Assembly (NCBI RefSeq): GCF_014205875.1
Contig: NZ_JACHEN010000014.1
Span: 1-64,000, forward strand
Origin: Anaerosolibacter carboniphilus
GTDB taxonomy: Bacteria > Bacillota > Clostridia > Peptostreptococcales > Thermotaleaceae
Reading direction: 5' to 3'
Length of the DNA: 64,000 bases
Program-made: the position numbers and the translations under genes
Shown here: one piece after another, positions 38,583 to 48,265 of the stretch
Layout of the letters: each line of letters starts with the position of its first letter
Position numbering within the stretch: the first letter of the stretch is position 1
Notes under the pieces: model-generated
The model's database searches: none
What the model saw: only the letters and a program-made list of their open reading frames with translations
Told to the model about the DNA's origin: nothing

Positions 38583-39221
38583 ATGGGGCGAAAGAAAGGA
38601 TTCTACGAAAAGTTCATAAAAAGGTCGCAGGATCTTGTTCTTTCTTTGGTTGCACTTATTCTGCTGAGTCCAATACTTCTTATTGTTGCCATTTTAGTCA
38701 GAACAAAGCTAGGGAGTCCGATCCTATTCATCCAAGATAGACCTGGACTGAATGAGAAAATCTTTAAAATGTATAAGTTTAGAACCATGACAGATGAGAA
38801 AGATGAAAGTGGAGACCTATTACCCGATTCTGTAAGACTCACTAAGTTTGGCAAAATGCTTCGAGCTACAAGCTTAGATGAGCTTCCTGAACTTTGGAAT
38901 ATCGTTCGTGGTGATATGGCGATAGTAGGACCTAGACCTTTATTAGTTCAATACTTGGAGCTTTATAGCGGCCATCAAAAGAGAAGGCATGAAGTTAGAC
39001 CTGGACTTTCAGGACATGCTCAAGTAAATGGGCGTAATACCATCAGCTGGGAAGATAAGTTCAACTTAGATGTGGAGTATGTAGATAATGTGAGCTTTAT
39101 AGGAGATTGGAAGATTATATTTCTTACAATAAAGAAGGTATTTGTTAGGGAAGGAATTAGTTCAGATACATCAGTTACGATGGAGCCTTTTAGAGGTTCA
39201 GTTAATAATACAAATAGTTAA
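38583..39221 (+). CDS. pglC: Initiating phosphoglycosyltransferase (PglC type)
   Basis: A 212-residue monotopic phosphoglycosyltransferase. It has one N-terminal re-entrant helix (LVLSLVALILLSPILLIVAI) and the catalytic Asp-Glu in SLDELPELWNIVRGDMAIVG. It transfers diacetylbacillosamine phosphate to undecaprenyl phosphate and so starts the glycan. GPRPLLVQYLELY supports the PglC subgroup. It is coupled to pglE with no gap. Confidence 0.9.
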   Translation: MGRKKGFYEKFIKRSQDLVLSLVALILLSPILLIVAILVRTKLGSPILFIQDRPGLNEKIFKMYKFRTMTDEKDESGDLLPDSVRLTKFGKMLRATSLDELPELWNIVRGDMAIVGPRPLLVQYLELYSGHQKRRHEVRPGLSGHAQVNGRNTISWEDKFNLDVEYVDNVSFIGDWKIIFLTIKKVFVREGISSDTSVTMEPFRGSVNNTNS

Positions 39222-39268
39222 ATTTAAGCAATTATATCATTATCATTTTAGAGAGGAATGTACTTACC

Positions 39269-39892
39269 ATGAAAGATAAATTAATTATTATAGGTGCCAG
39301 TGGACATGCTAAAGTTGTCGCTGACATCGCAATAAAAATGAATAATTGGCAAAGCATGACATTCCTCGATGATGATGAGTCTATTAAGACATGCATGGGG
39401 TCAAAAGTCATCGGCAAGACGGCTGATGCTTTAACATATAAAGATGAAGCCGACTTTTTTGTAGCTATTGGGAACAATGCTACGAGGGAAAACATACAAG
39501 AAAAGTTGGAAGAAGAAGGATTGTCAATGGTGAAGCTGATCCATCCAAATGCTGTTATTGGAATTGACGTTGAGATTGGCACAGGAACAGTAGTGATGGC
39601 AGGTGTTGTGATTAACAGCTCTAGTCGGATAGGAAAAGGCTGCATAATTAACACGAGTAGTAGTCTAGATCATGACAATGTGATTGAAGATTATGTTCAC
39701 ATCTCTCCAGGAGCTAACTTGGCTGGAACAGTTAAAGTTGGCAAGGGAAGTTGGATAGGTACTGGAAGTGTTGTGAGCAATAACGTCAACATCTGCAGTG
39801 GTTGCAAACTAGGTGCAGGTGCTGTGGTGGTTAAGGATATTACTGAACCTGGGACATATGTTGGGGTTCCAGTGAGGAGAGTTTTTAAATAG
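39269..39892 (+). CDS. pglD: Sugar O/N-acetyltransferase (PglD type)
   Basis: A 207-residue acetyltransferase. A Rossmann-like N terminus (KLIIIGASGHAKVVADIAIK) is followed by a left-handed beta helix of hexapeptide repeats (VIGIDVEIGTGTVVMAGVVI). The catalytic His is in SSSLDHDN. It would acetylate the 4-amino group to give UDP-diacetylbacillosamine. It follows pglC by 47 bases. Confidence 0.9.
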   Translation: MKDKLIIIGASGHAKVVADIAIKMNNWQSMTFLDDDESIKTCMGSKVIGKTADALTYKDEADFFVAIGNNATRENIQEKLEEEGLSMVKLIHPNAVIGIDVEIGTGTVVMAGVVINSSSRIGKGCIINTSSSLDHDNVIEDYVHISPGANLAGTVKVGKGSWIGTGSVVSNNVNICSGCKLGAGAVVVKDITEPGTYVGVPVRRVFK

Positions 39893-39912
39893 AGAAACGC
39901 GAGGGTTTGCTA

Positions 39913-41115
39913 ATGAATGGGGATCTTTTGCTAATAGTACATTTTTGTAGTGATTTTGATGGAAAAGGGAATAATAGGTTCAACTATTTAGCTGAGTTTT
40001 TTGCAAATAATAATTTTAGTGTTGAATTAGTAACTTCGGATTTTTCTCACAATAAAAAAAGAAAAAGAGAAAAGAATATTTCCAAAGATATAAATTATAA
40101 AGTGACTTTTATTGAAGAACCTGTCTATAAGAAGAATGTTTCGCTAAAACGATTTTACAGTCACTATGCAATGTCTGAAAACCTTAAAAAATACCTAAAG
40201 TTTAGAAAAAAGCCAAGTGTAATATATTGTTCAGTACCTTCACTAGATGTTGCTGCGACAGCTGCTAAATATGCAAAAGAAAACAACATAAAGTTTATAA
40301 TTGATGTTCAAGATTTATGGCCTGAAGCTTTCAAAATGGTTTTCAATATTCCAATCATAAGTAATATGCTCTTTTATCCTATGAAAAAGAAAGCAGACTA
40401 TATATATAAATCAGCAGATGAAATTGTTGCAGTTTCTAAAACATATTTAAACAGAGCGTTAGAAGTAAATAGAAAAGTTGAAGAAGGTAAAGTAGTTTTT
40501 TTAGGAACAGACTTAAGCAAATTCGACGAAGCATTTATTAATAACAAGTACCAGAATAAAGCTGAGAACCAAGTTTGGGTTGCTTATGCAGGGACTTTGG
40601 GTCACAGTTATGACTTGACTAGTGTTTTTGATGCCCTAGAGATTTTAAAGAATAAAGGTATTAATGACTTGAAATTAATAGTTATGGGAGATGGGCCGTT
40701 AAAAGAAAAGTTTGAAGAATATGCAAAAGCAAAGCAAATCAATACTTTATTTACAGGTAGATTGCCATATGGTGAGATGGTGGGATTGCTTGGTGTGTGT
40801 GATATAGCGGTCAATCCGATTGCTTCTGGCTCAGCAGGTACTATCATCAATAAAGTGGGAGATTATGCAGCTGCAGGTTTACCAGTGATAAACACACAGG
40901 AATGCTTAGAGTATAGAAATTTAGTAGATGAGTATCAAATGGGATTAAACTGTAATAACAATGATTCAAAAGATTTAGCTGAAAAATTATTAGTTTTATT
41001 GAAAGATAATGAAATGAAAAACCAGATGGGGAAAAATAGTAGACGATTGGCAGAAGAAAAGTTTGATAGAAGCAAAACATACAAAGAGATTATGACAATC
41101 ATAGAAAAAGTCTAG
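39913..41115 (+). CDS. Glycosyltransferase family 4 protein
   Basis: A 400-residue GT-B glycosyltransferase. The C-terminal nucleotide-sugar site is visible as VAYAGTLGHSYDLTSVFDAL, VMGDGPLKEKFEEYAK and the EX7E-like region NPIASGSAGTIINKVGDYAA. It is related to PglA/WbuB enzymes that add the second sugar to bacillosamine-type acceptors; donor and linkage are unknown. ATG 39913 follows GAGGG. Confidence 0.85.
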   Translation: MNGDLLLIVHFCSDFDGKGNNRFNYLAEFFANNNFSVELVTSDFSHNKKRKREKNISKDINYKVTFIEEPVYKKNVSLKRFYSHYAMSENLKKYLKFRKKPSVIYCSVPSLDVAATAAKYAKENNIKFIIDVQDLWPEAFKMVFNIPIISNMLFYPMKKKADYIYKSADEIVAVSKTYLNRALEVNRKVEEGKVVFLGTDLSKFDEAFINNKYQNKAENQVWVAYAGTLGHSYDLTSVFDALEILKNKGINDLKLIVMGDGPLKEKFEEYAKAKQINTLFTGRLPYGEMVGLLGVCDIAVNPIASGSAGTIINKVGDYAAAGLPVINTQECLEYRNLVDEYQMGLNCNNNDSKDLAEKLLVLLKDNEMKNQMGKNSRRLAEEKFDRSKTYKEIMTIIEKV

Positions 41116-41189
41116 TTTTAATGTATTGACTTTATAACATTTTTAACAATAGGTTTTTTAAAAATGGAGCGGTAGAAGGGCGGATTATA

Positions 41190-42494
41190 ATGATATTAAA
41201 GCAAAAATTGATGGCTAAAACAGCTATACTGGGTGTCTTAGGATTAGGATATGTAGGACTTCCATTAGCAGTAGAGAAAGCAAAAGCAGGATTTAAAACG
41301 ATAGGTTTTGACGTACAAGAATCAAAAGTTGAAATGGTTAACGTTGGTAAAAACTACATTGGAGATGTTGTAAATGAAGATTTAGAAGAAATCATAAAAT
41401 CTGGTCTTTTATCTGCTACAACTGACTTTGCACAGGTTGCATCAGCAGATTGTGTTTGTATATGCGTTCCTACTCCTTTGGATGAACATCAACAGCCAGA
41501 TATAAGTTATGTAAAATCATCTGCTGAAAGTATTGTTCCGTATATGCATAAAGACATGTTGATTATTTTAGAGTCAACTACGTATCCAGGAACAACAGAA
41601 GAACTCTTAAAGCCAATTCTTGAAAAATCAGGGTTAAAATGTGGAAAGGATTTCTATCTCGCATTCTCACCAGAGAGAGTAGATCCAGGTAACCTCATTT
41701 ATAAAACAAAAAACACCCCTAAGGTTGTCGGTGGGATTACACCTGAGTGCACTGATGTTGCTGCTACGCTTTATGAAGCTATTTTAGAAGCACCGATTCA
41801 CAGAGTATCATCTCCAGCAGTAGCTGAGATGGAGAAGATATTAGAAAACACATATAGAAACATCAATATTGGTTTAGTTAATGAATTGGCAATATTATGC
41901 AACAAGATGGGAATTAACATATGGGAAGTTATTGATGCCGCAAAGACTAAGCCTTATGGATTTCAAGCGTTTTATCCAGGACCAGGTCTTGGCGGACACT
42001 GCATACCTTTAGATCCATATTATCTTTCTTGGAAAGCTAGAGAGTATGGATTTCATACATCTATGATAGAGTCCTCAATGATGGTTAATGACAGAATGCC
42101 AGAATACTGTGCAGAGAGATCAAGCAAAATCCTAAATAGATTTAAAAAAGCTATGAATGGATCTAAGATTTTGGTATTAGGTGTAGCATATAAGCAAGAT
42201 ATCGATGACTATAGAGAAAGTCCTGCTATAAGAGTAATTGAAGAACTGGAAAAAGAAGGTGCAGAAGTTGCCTATTTCGATCCATTTGTATCTGAATATC
42301 GAGAGCATGGAGTAGTGAAAAAGGGTGAATCTAAATTGACTGCTGAACTGATTAAAAGTGCAGACCTAGTTATTATTACTACAGCACATACAAATGTTGA
42401 TTATGGGTTTATACAAAAGCATGCCAAAGTAATTTTTGATACGAAAAATGTTATGAAGCACATAGACGCACGTGACAATATTGAGTTGCTATAA
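41190..42494 (+). CDS. wbpA: UDP-GlcNAc 6-dehydrogenase (WbpA type)
   Basis: A 434-residue nucleotide-sugar dehydrogenase. GVLGLGYVGLPLAVEKAKAG is the NAD site, and the catalytic Cys lies in GPGLGGHCIPLDPYYLSWKA. LAFSPERVDPGN is family-typical. It oxidises C6 of UDP-GlcNAc to the uronic acid. Followed by an oxidoreductase, acyltransferase and aminotransferase, it fits the WbpA-B-E-D route to UDP-2,3-diacetamido-uronic acid. ATG 41190 follows GGCGGA-type sequence; ATG 41211 is a possible alternative. Confidence 0.88.
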   Translation: MILKQKLMAKTAILGVLGLGYVGLPLAVEKAKAGFKTIGFDVQESKVEMVNVGKNYIGDVVNEDLEEIIKSGLLSATTDFAQVASADCVCICVPTPLDEHQQPDISYVKSSAESIVPYMHKDMLIILESTTYPGTTEELLKPILEKSGLKCGKDFYLAFSPERVDPGNLIYKTKNTPKVVGGITPECTDVAATLYEAILEAPIHRVSSPAVAEMEKILENTYRNINIGLVNELAILCNKMGINIWEVIDAAKTKPYGFQAFYPGPGLGGHCIPLDPYYLSWKAREYGFHTSMIESSMMVNDRMPEYCAERSSKILNRFKKAMNGSKILVLGVAYKQDIDDYRESPAIRVIEELEKEGAEVAYFDPFVSEYREHGVVKKGESKLTAELIKSADLVIITTAHTNVDYGFIQKHAKVIFDTKNVMKHIDARDNIELL

Positions 42495-42507
42495 GGGGGG
42501 ATTTACA

Positions 42508-43593
42508 TTGAGTTTAAAATACGCAATTATTGGATGTGGAAGGATTTCACCTAATCATATAGCAGCTGCACTTGAAAACAAACTTGAGATTGTAGCACTA
42601 TGTGATATTGAAGAAGTTAAGATGAATGCTACGATCCAAAGATTCAATCTTCCAATAGATACAAAAAAATATGTTGACTATAAAAAAATGCTTCATATTG
42701 AAAGACCAGAACTTGTAGCAATTTGCACTGAAAGTGGAAAACACGGTCAGATTGCTCTGGATTGTATTGATGCAGATGCTAACCTTATCATTGAAAAGCC
42801 TATTGCTCTGTCTCTAGAAGAAGCTGACTTGATCATTGAGAAGGCTAATGATAAGAATATCAAGGTAAGTGCATGTCACCAGAATCGATTTAATAAATCT
42901 ATACAGAAGATTCGAGAAGCGGTTGAAGGTAACCGTTTTGGAAAATTGATGCATGGTACCGCCCACATCAGATGGAATAGAGGAGAAGACTACTATAAGC
43001 AGGCACCATGGAGAGGTACTTGGGAACAAGATGGCGGTGCCTTAATGAACCAGTGTATTCATAACATTGATCTTTTAAGGTGGATGATGGGTGATGAAAT
43101 CACCGAAGTAGTAGGTATGACAGATAATCTCATCCACGGGTTTATTGATGCTGAAGATTTAGGGATGGCTTTAGTGAAATTTCCAAATGGAAGTTATGGA
43201 ATTATTGAGGGTACTACAAATATCTATCCTAGAAACCTTGAAGAAACCCTATATATTTTTGGCGAAAAAGGAACAGTTAAAGCGGGAGGGAAGTCTGTAA
43301 ACTTAATTGAAGAATGGCAGTTTGCAGACAAACTGGATGATCCAGAAGACGTTAAAGAAAAATATCATGAGAATCCGCCAAATGTTTATGGTTTTGGGCA
43401 CAATCCACTTTATGCAGATGTGATTGATGCAATCAAGAATGATAGACAACCTTATGTAACAGCGGTTGATGGAAGAAACGCACTAGAACTTGTTCTTGCT
43501 ATTTACAAATCTGCTGCTGAAGGAAAGAGTGTAAAACTCCCACTTGATAAATGCAGTACATTAGATTTTAAAGGAAGGTTTGAAAAAGAATAA
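42508..43593 (+). CDS. wbpB: Gfo/Idh/MocA oxidoreductase (WbpB type)
   Basis: A 361-residue NAD-dependent sugar oxidoreductase. KYAIIGCGRISPNHIAAALE is the dinucleotide fold, EKPIALSLEEADLI holds the catalytic Lys, and QDGGALMNQCIHNIDLLRWM the active-site His region. It should oxidise C3 of UDP-GlcNAcA. TTG 42508 follows AGGGGGGA; the ATG at 42472 lies within the preceding gene. Confidence 0.87.
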   Translation: MSLKYAIIGCGRISPNHIAAALENKLEIVALCDIEEVKMNATIQRFNLPIDTKKYVDYKKMLHIERPELVAICTESGKHGQIALDCIDADANLIIEKPIALSLEEADLIIEKANDKNIKVSACHQNRFNKSIQKIREAVEGNRFGKLMHGTAHIRWNRGEDYYKQAPWRGTWEQDGGALMNQCIHNIDLLRWMMGDEITEVVGMTDNLIHGFIDAEDLGMALVKFPNGSYGIIEGTTNIYPRNLEETLYIFGEKGTVKAGGKSVNLIEEWQFADKLDDPEDVKEKYHENPPNVYGFGHNPLYADVIDAIKNDRQPYVTAVDGRNALELVLAIYKSAAEGKSVKLPLDKCSTLDFKGRFEKE

Positions 43594-43622
43594 TAAAATT
43601 TTTTTGGGGGGAGGGCAATTAT

Positions 43623-44540
43623 ATGTTGCTAAGTAATATATTTAAAGAATACAATTGTTTTGAAGATGCAGTTATAAATAACGAAAAAAACTTTGATTAT
43701 CTTGGTTTGACAGCTTCAGATGTTAATGGTTTATTATGTGTTTTTCTAGATGATGAGAAATATATTGATGATATAAAAACAAACGTAAGAATGATAATAA
43801 CAAACAAAAATATAGCGAAATTGCTAGAGGGTACAAACTATGGAATTTGTATTGTAGACAACCCGCGCGAAGTCTTTTTTCATATCCACAATTACTTATC
43901 AGATAGACGTGATAAATCGGAAGAAAAGAAAAAAACAATAATAGGTAATGATTGTGATATTAGTAATTTAGCAAGCATTTCAAAAAATAATGTAAAAATC
44001 GGCAACAATGTAGTTATTGAAGAGTTTGTAGTTGTACGTGAGAATACAACTATTGGTGATAATTCAATAATTAGAGCCGGATCAATTATTGGTGGTCAAG
44101 GGTATGAATTTAAAAAAACTGAGAAAGGAATATTAAGTGTCGCCCACGCAGGAGGCGTTATAATAGGTAATAATGTAGAAATACAATACAATACATGTAT
44201 TGATAGAGGAGTGTACGATTGGGATAACACTATTATTGGAGATAATTGTAAGATAGATAATTTGGTTCATATTGCTCATGGAGTCAAAATTAGTAAAAAT
44301 TCAATGATTGTAGCAAATGTAGGAATAGGAGGCAGAACTACAATTGGACAAAATACTTGGATTGGATTTGCAACAACGATAACAAATGGAGTTTCAGTAG
44401 GAGATAATGCTAGGGCAAACATTGGTTCCGTAGTTACTAAGTCTATTCCAGACGGAGGTAGCTATACTGGTAATTTTGCTATTGAACATTCTATATTTAT
44501 GAAAAATTTAAAAAAATCATTGAGTAATAACAAGGAGTGA
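43623..44540 (+). CDS. Hexapeptide-repeat N-acyltransferase (WbpD/LpxD-like)
   Basis: A 305-residue left-handed beta-helix enzyme. Residues from about 105 on are hexapeptide repeats (NNVKIGNNVVIEEFVVVREN, TTIGDNSIIRAGSIIGGQGY), with HGVKISKNSMIVANVGIGGR holding the likely catalytic His region. Length and N-terminal domain resemble LpxD more than the shorter WbpD. No lipid A genes are nearby, so acetylation of the 3-amino sugar is the better inference. Its stop overlaps the next start (TGATG). Confidence 0.8.
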   Translation: MLLSNIFKEYNCFEDAVINNEKNFDYLGLTASDVNGLLCVFLDDEKYIDDIKTNVRMIITNKNIAKLLEGTNYGICIVDNPREVFFHIHNYLSDRRDKSEEKKKTIIGNDCDISNLASISKNNVKIGNNVVIEEFVVVRENTTIGDNSIIRAGSIIGGQGYEFKKTEKGILSVAHAGGVIIGNNVEIQYNTCIDRGVYDWDNTIIGDNCKIDNLVHIAHGVKISKNSMIVANVGIGGRTTIGQNTWIGFATTITNGVSVGDNARANIGSVVTKSIPDGGSYTGNFAIEHSIFMKNLKKSLSNNKE

Positions 44541-45676
44541 TGGCTTTGGAATTTAGAGACTTAAAGGCTCAATATAATAAATATAAAAATGAGATTGATT
44601 CAGCAATTCAGGAAGTACTAAATAATACGAATTTTATCGGTGGAAAAGAAGTAGATACACTTGAAAAGGGATTAGCTGAATACGTTGGCGTTAAACATTG
44701 CATCACTTGCGCAAATGGGACTGAAGCCATGACGCTTCTTATGATGGCTTGGGATATTAAAGTAGGAGATGCAGTTTTTGTTCCTGACTTTACATTCTTT
44801 TCGACAGGAGAAATTGTGTCATTTAGGGGTGCTACACCCATTTTTGTTGATGTAGATAGAGACACGTTCAACATTGATACAGTTAAACTTGAAAGAGCGA
44901 TAAATAAAGTATTAAAAGAAAGTAAGCTAAATCCAAAGGTTATCATCCCAGTAGATTTATTTGGCCTTCCGGCAGATCATATTGAGATTGAAAGGATAGC
45001 AAAAAAATATAAGCTAAAAGTCCTTGAAGACGCTGCTCAAGGATTTGGTGGAAGCATCAACGGGAAAAAAGCCTGTAGTTTCGGAGATGCTGCAACAACA
45101 TCATTCTTTCCTGCGAAACCATTGGGATGTTATGGAGATGGAGGAGCGATTTTTACGAACGATGATGCTTTAGCAGATCTGCTTAATTCTTACAAGGTAC
45201 ATGGGAAAGGAGAAAATAAATATGATAACGTTAGAATTGGTGTTAACTCAAGATTAGATACAATTCAAGCGGCAATACTAAATGTAAAACTTACTGCGTT
45301 TATTAATCATGAACTTGATGATGTAAATAGAGTGTATAGGTTTTATACAGAGAGACTTAAGGGTATTGTTGAAACGCCATTTATTCCTAATAGTTATGTA
45401 TCTAGCTTCGCTCAATATACAATTAAACTAAAAAGCAGAGAAGAAAGAGATGCTTTGCAAACTAAGTTAAAAGAAAATGGAATCCCGAGTATGATTTATT
45501 ATGTAAAACCTATGCATAAACAAGATGCATTTAGGGCGTTAGAATATGATGATAGTGATTTTGAAGTAACCAATAAGCTTTGTGATACGGTGCTGTCATT
45601 ACCAATTCATCCTTATATAAGAGAAATAGATGTTGAAAAAGTGTGTAATTCTATTGTGAAAATTTTGAATAGATAA
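44540..45676 (+). CDS. wbpE: 3-amino-uronic acid aminotransferase (WbpE type)
   Basis: A 378-residue DegT/DnrJ-type PLP enzyme. EFRDLKAQYNKYKNEIDSAI and NNTNFIGGKEVDTLEKGLAE are close to the WbpE/WlbC pattern, and the PLP Lys is in SFFPAKPLGCYGDGGAIFTN. It would add the 3-amino group. ATG 44540 overlaps the upstream stop by one base, giving tight coupling with the acyltransferase. Confidence 0.87.
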   Translation: MALEFRDLKAQYNKYKNEIDSAIQEVLNNTNFIGGKEVDTLEKGLAEYVGVKHCITCANGTEAMTLLMMAWDIKVGDAVFVPDFTFFSTGEIVSFRGATPIFVDVDRDTFNIDTVKLERAINKVLKESKLNPKVIIPVDLFGLPADHIEIERIAKKYKLKVLEDAAQGFGGSINGKKACSFGDAATTSFFPAKPLGCYGDGGAIFTNDDALADLLNSYKVHGKGENKYDNVRIGVNSRLDTIQAAILNVKLTAFINHELDDVNRVYRFYTERLKGIVETPFIPNSYVSSFAQYTIKLKSREERDALQTKLKENGIPSMIYYVKPMHKQDAFRALEYDDSDFEVTNKLCDTVLSLPIHPYIREIDVEKVCNSIVKILNR

Positions 45677-45714
45677 TGAAGTAGGTAATGATTAGATTCT
45701 TAGGATGGTGCTGA

Positions 45715-46809
45715 ATGAAGAAAGTAATAATGATTGTGACTAATAGATATGATCCAGATGTAAGGGTGCATAAAGAAGCAAAGTACCTTGTTAGTAGAGG
45801 GTTTGAGGTTGAGATTCTATGCTGGGATAGAGAAAATGAATATATTAATAAAGCAATTGAAGAAATGGATGGTATAAAGATAAGAAGGTTTTTTCCGTAT
45901 GCAAAGTATGGAACAGGAATAAAGCAAATAAAAGCATATATTAAATTTATACTAGAAATTAAAAAGTATCTTAGCAAAGTTGAGTATAGTTATCTTCACT
46001 GTCATGATTTGGATGGCGTGATTGCTGGGTATATAGGAAAATCTAAGAAGTCTAAACTAATTTTCGATATGCACGAATTTTATGAGGGACTTAATAGTAA
46101 CAACAAAAATAGAAGATTAATAAAATGGATTGTTTCAGTTTTCCAAAATAAATCTAAATGGATAATTTATGTTAATGAAGTACAAACAACGAGGACAAGT
46201 AAGAAGAACCATGAAAAGCTTATTTATTTGCCTAATTACCCTGAGTTAAGCAATTACGATATGAAATATAAAGCTCCTGATGATAAGCTCAGGATTTCAT
46301 ATATTGGCTCAGTTAGACAGTATAATGAACTGAAAAATCTTATAGATGCATGCAAAGATATGGATGACGTACTCGTAGCAATACATGGTATGGGAGTTGC
46401 TTATGAGAAACTGAAACAAATTATTGGTAACTATTCAAATGCTATTTTAACTGGTGTGTTTGATTTTACACAAAGTAGTGATTTGTATTGTGCTACTGAC
46501 ATACTCTACGCTGTATATCCTATGGATAATATACAAAATAAACTGTCATATCCTGTGAAATTTTATGAAGCGATTATTACTAAAACTCCTGTAATTGTCA
46601 GTAAAGGCTCAGTATTAGAAGGTTTTATTGCTGAGCATGATATAGGATTTGTAGTTGATGGTGGGAATGAAGAAGAAATTAAAGACCTAGTATCATATAT
46701 AAATAATAACAAACAAATTCTTCTAGAAAAGGTTGAAAACTTAGAAAAGATTCAATTTAATTATAGCTGGGAAGAAGTTGTTAAAAATCTAGATGTATTA
46801 TACACCTAA
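45715..46809 (+). CDS. Glycosyltransferase family 4 protein
   Basis: A 364-residue GT-B enzyme. TNRYDPDVRVHKEAKYLVSR, YLHCHDLDGVIAGYIG and LRISYIGSVRQYNELKNLID are family features, and the C-terminal VKFYEAIITKTPVIVSKGSV holds the donor Glu. A decayed paralogue lies at 48.3-49.2 kb. The position after wbpE suggests it adds the uronic acid residue. Confidence 0.85.
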   Translation: MKKVIMIVTNRYDPDVRVHKEAKYLVSRGFEVEILCWDRENEYINKAIEEMDGIKIRRFFPYAKYGTGIKQIKAYIKFILEIKKYLSKVEYSYLHCHDLDGVIAGYIGKSKKSKLIFDMHEFYEGLNSNNKNRRLIKWIVSVFQNKSKWIIYVNEVQTTRTSKKNHEKLIYLPNYPELSNYDMKYKAPDDKLRISYIGSVRQYNELKNLIDACKDMDDVLVAIHGMGVAYEKLKQIIGNYSNAILTGVFDFTQSSDLYCATDILYAVYPMDNIQNKLSYPVKFYEAIITKTPVIVSKGSVLEGFIAEHDIGFVVDGGNEEEIKDLVSYINNNKQILLEKVENLEKIQFNYSWEEVVKNLDVLYT

Positions 46810-47041
46810 AAAATTAATAGAGGATAATAAATTATACTAAAAGGCAATTAAAAGTATTTAGTGCGGATGTTAAGGATATTTTAGATTTCTAGGTGAATGG
46901 TAAATATAGTTAATTAACGAATTAAATATAAAATAGTACATTTTCTCGTATCTTCTGAAGTGGATATTATATAGAGAACTAATAGGTGGACTATAAATAG
47001 AAAAATATTAGATAATATAAAATAAAATTGGAGAATGAATT

Positions 47042-48253
47042 ATGACACTAAATAGATCCCCAATTTATGCTAAAAATGAAATAAATAAAGTTGAAAATGA
47101 AGAAAACAAAATTGCTATCTTTATTGTTTCATATTTTCTAGTACAAATTTTAAATCTTTCTTCAAAACATATATTTCCTATTCCATTAGAATATTATTCT
47201 TTGATGAGTATAAGTTTTGGATTAATATTGGTTGTAACTTTTTTGAGATCATTTTCGATAGTGTTGAATAGGTCTTTGAAGGCTTTTTTTACTGCTGAGG
47301 GTATAACTTTGATATTATTTTTGACTAGTGCTTTAATGCAAAATGCTGAAAGTTCATTATTGTATGAAAATTTCATATGGGCTGCATTAATTTCAGTACC
47401 ATTAGGTGTTTATGCATTTTCAATCAATAATAAAGAATATTTATACAATATGTTTTTAAAATTTTCCTTTTTAATGTCAACATTATTAATATTAATGATT
47501 TTCCTTGGTAATAATATTGGAGTGTACAGCATGTCTTTTTCTTATGCATTACTTTTACCCATATTATTCCATGTCAATGAATGGTTGAATTCCAAAAAGA
47601 TGAAGTACTTATTTTTATCAATAATACAAATTGCTTTAGTATTATTGTACGGATCGCGAGGAGCTATTCTTTCAATATTTAGTTATATCGTATTCAAATT
47701 TTTATTCAGTAAAGTGAGTATTGCTAAGAAACTTTCGCTATTATTATTTTCAATCACAATAATATCTATACTATATCTTAATTATTATACCATTGGTAAT
47801 TTTATTTTAAAAGCATTGGCCGAGAGGGGTTATTATAGCCGAACTTTATTTTTGCTATTTAATAGCGATATAACTAATGACGCTGGTCGAATGGAAATTT
47901 TTAGATACTACCTTAACTTAGTAGGAGAACGACCAATAATAGGATGGGGAATAATGGGTGGATGGTTAGGTAAAGGACAAGGGCCACATAATATGGTTAT
48001 AGAGCTGTTATTATCTTTCGGTGTAATTTTCGGAGGTATTATTACCTTATTAACAATTATGATTCAAATACGTATTATTTATGTTAAGGATAAATTTACC
48101 AGAGATTTAATATTAATTTTTATGTCTTCTTCTTTTGTTTTATATTTCATTTCTGGAGATTATATACAGAAACCAAGTTTCTTTATCTTAGTAGGACTAT
48201 TACTTAGTACATTCAGGCGTAAAAAGAAGAAATTTGCTTCGAGAGTTGAGTAA
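47042..48253 (+). CDS. O-antigen polymerase/ligase-type membrane protein
   Basis: A 403-residue protein with about ten membrane helices. GSRGAILSIFSYIVFKFLFS and the loop GRMEIFRYYLNLVGERPIIG, then GPHNMVIELLLSFGVI, are the Wzy/WaaL pattern. It is the second such protein in the locus; this one more likely polymerises repeat units. The coding region is AT-rich, as are its neighbours, in line with horizontal transfer. The 230 bases before it show nothing definite. Confidence 0.8.
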   Translation: MTLNRSPIYAKNEINKVENEENKIAIFIVSYFLVQILNLSSKHIFPIPLEYYSLMSISFGLILVVTFLRSFSIVLNRSLKAFFTAEGITLILFLTSALMQNAESSLLYENFIWAALISVPLGVYAFSINNKEYLYNMFLKFSFLMSTLLILMIFLGNNIGVYSMSFSYALLLPILFHVNEWLNSKKMKYLFLSIIQIALVLLYGSRGAILSIFSYIVFKFLFSKVSIAKKLSLLLFSITIISILYLNYYTIGNFILKALAERGYYSRTLFLLFNSDITNDAGRMEIFRYYLNLVGERPIIGWGIMGGWLGKGQGPHNMVIELLLSFGVIFGGIITLLTIMIQIRIIYVKDKFTRDLILIFMSSSFVLYFISGDYIQKPSFFILVGLLLSTFRRKKKKFASRVE

Positions 48254-48265
48254 TCTTTTTTATTA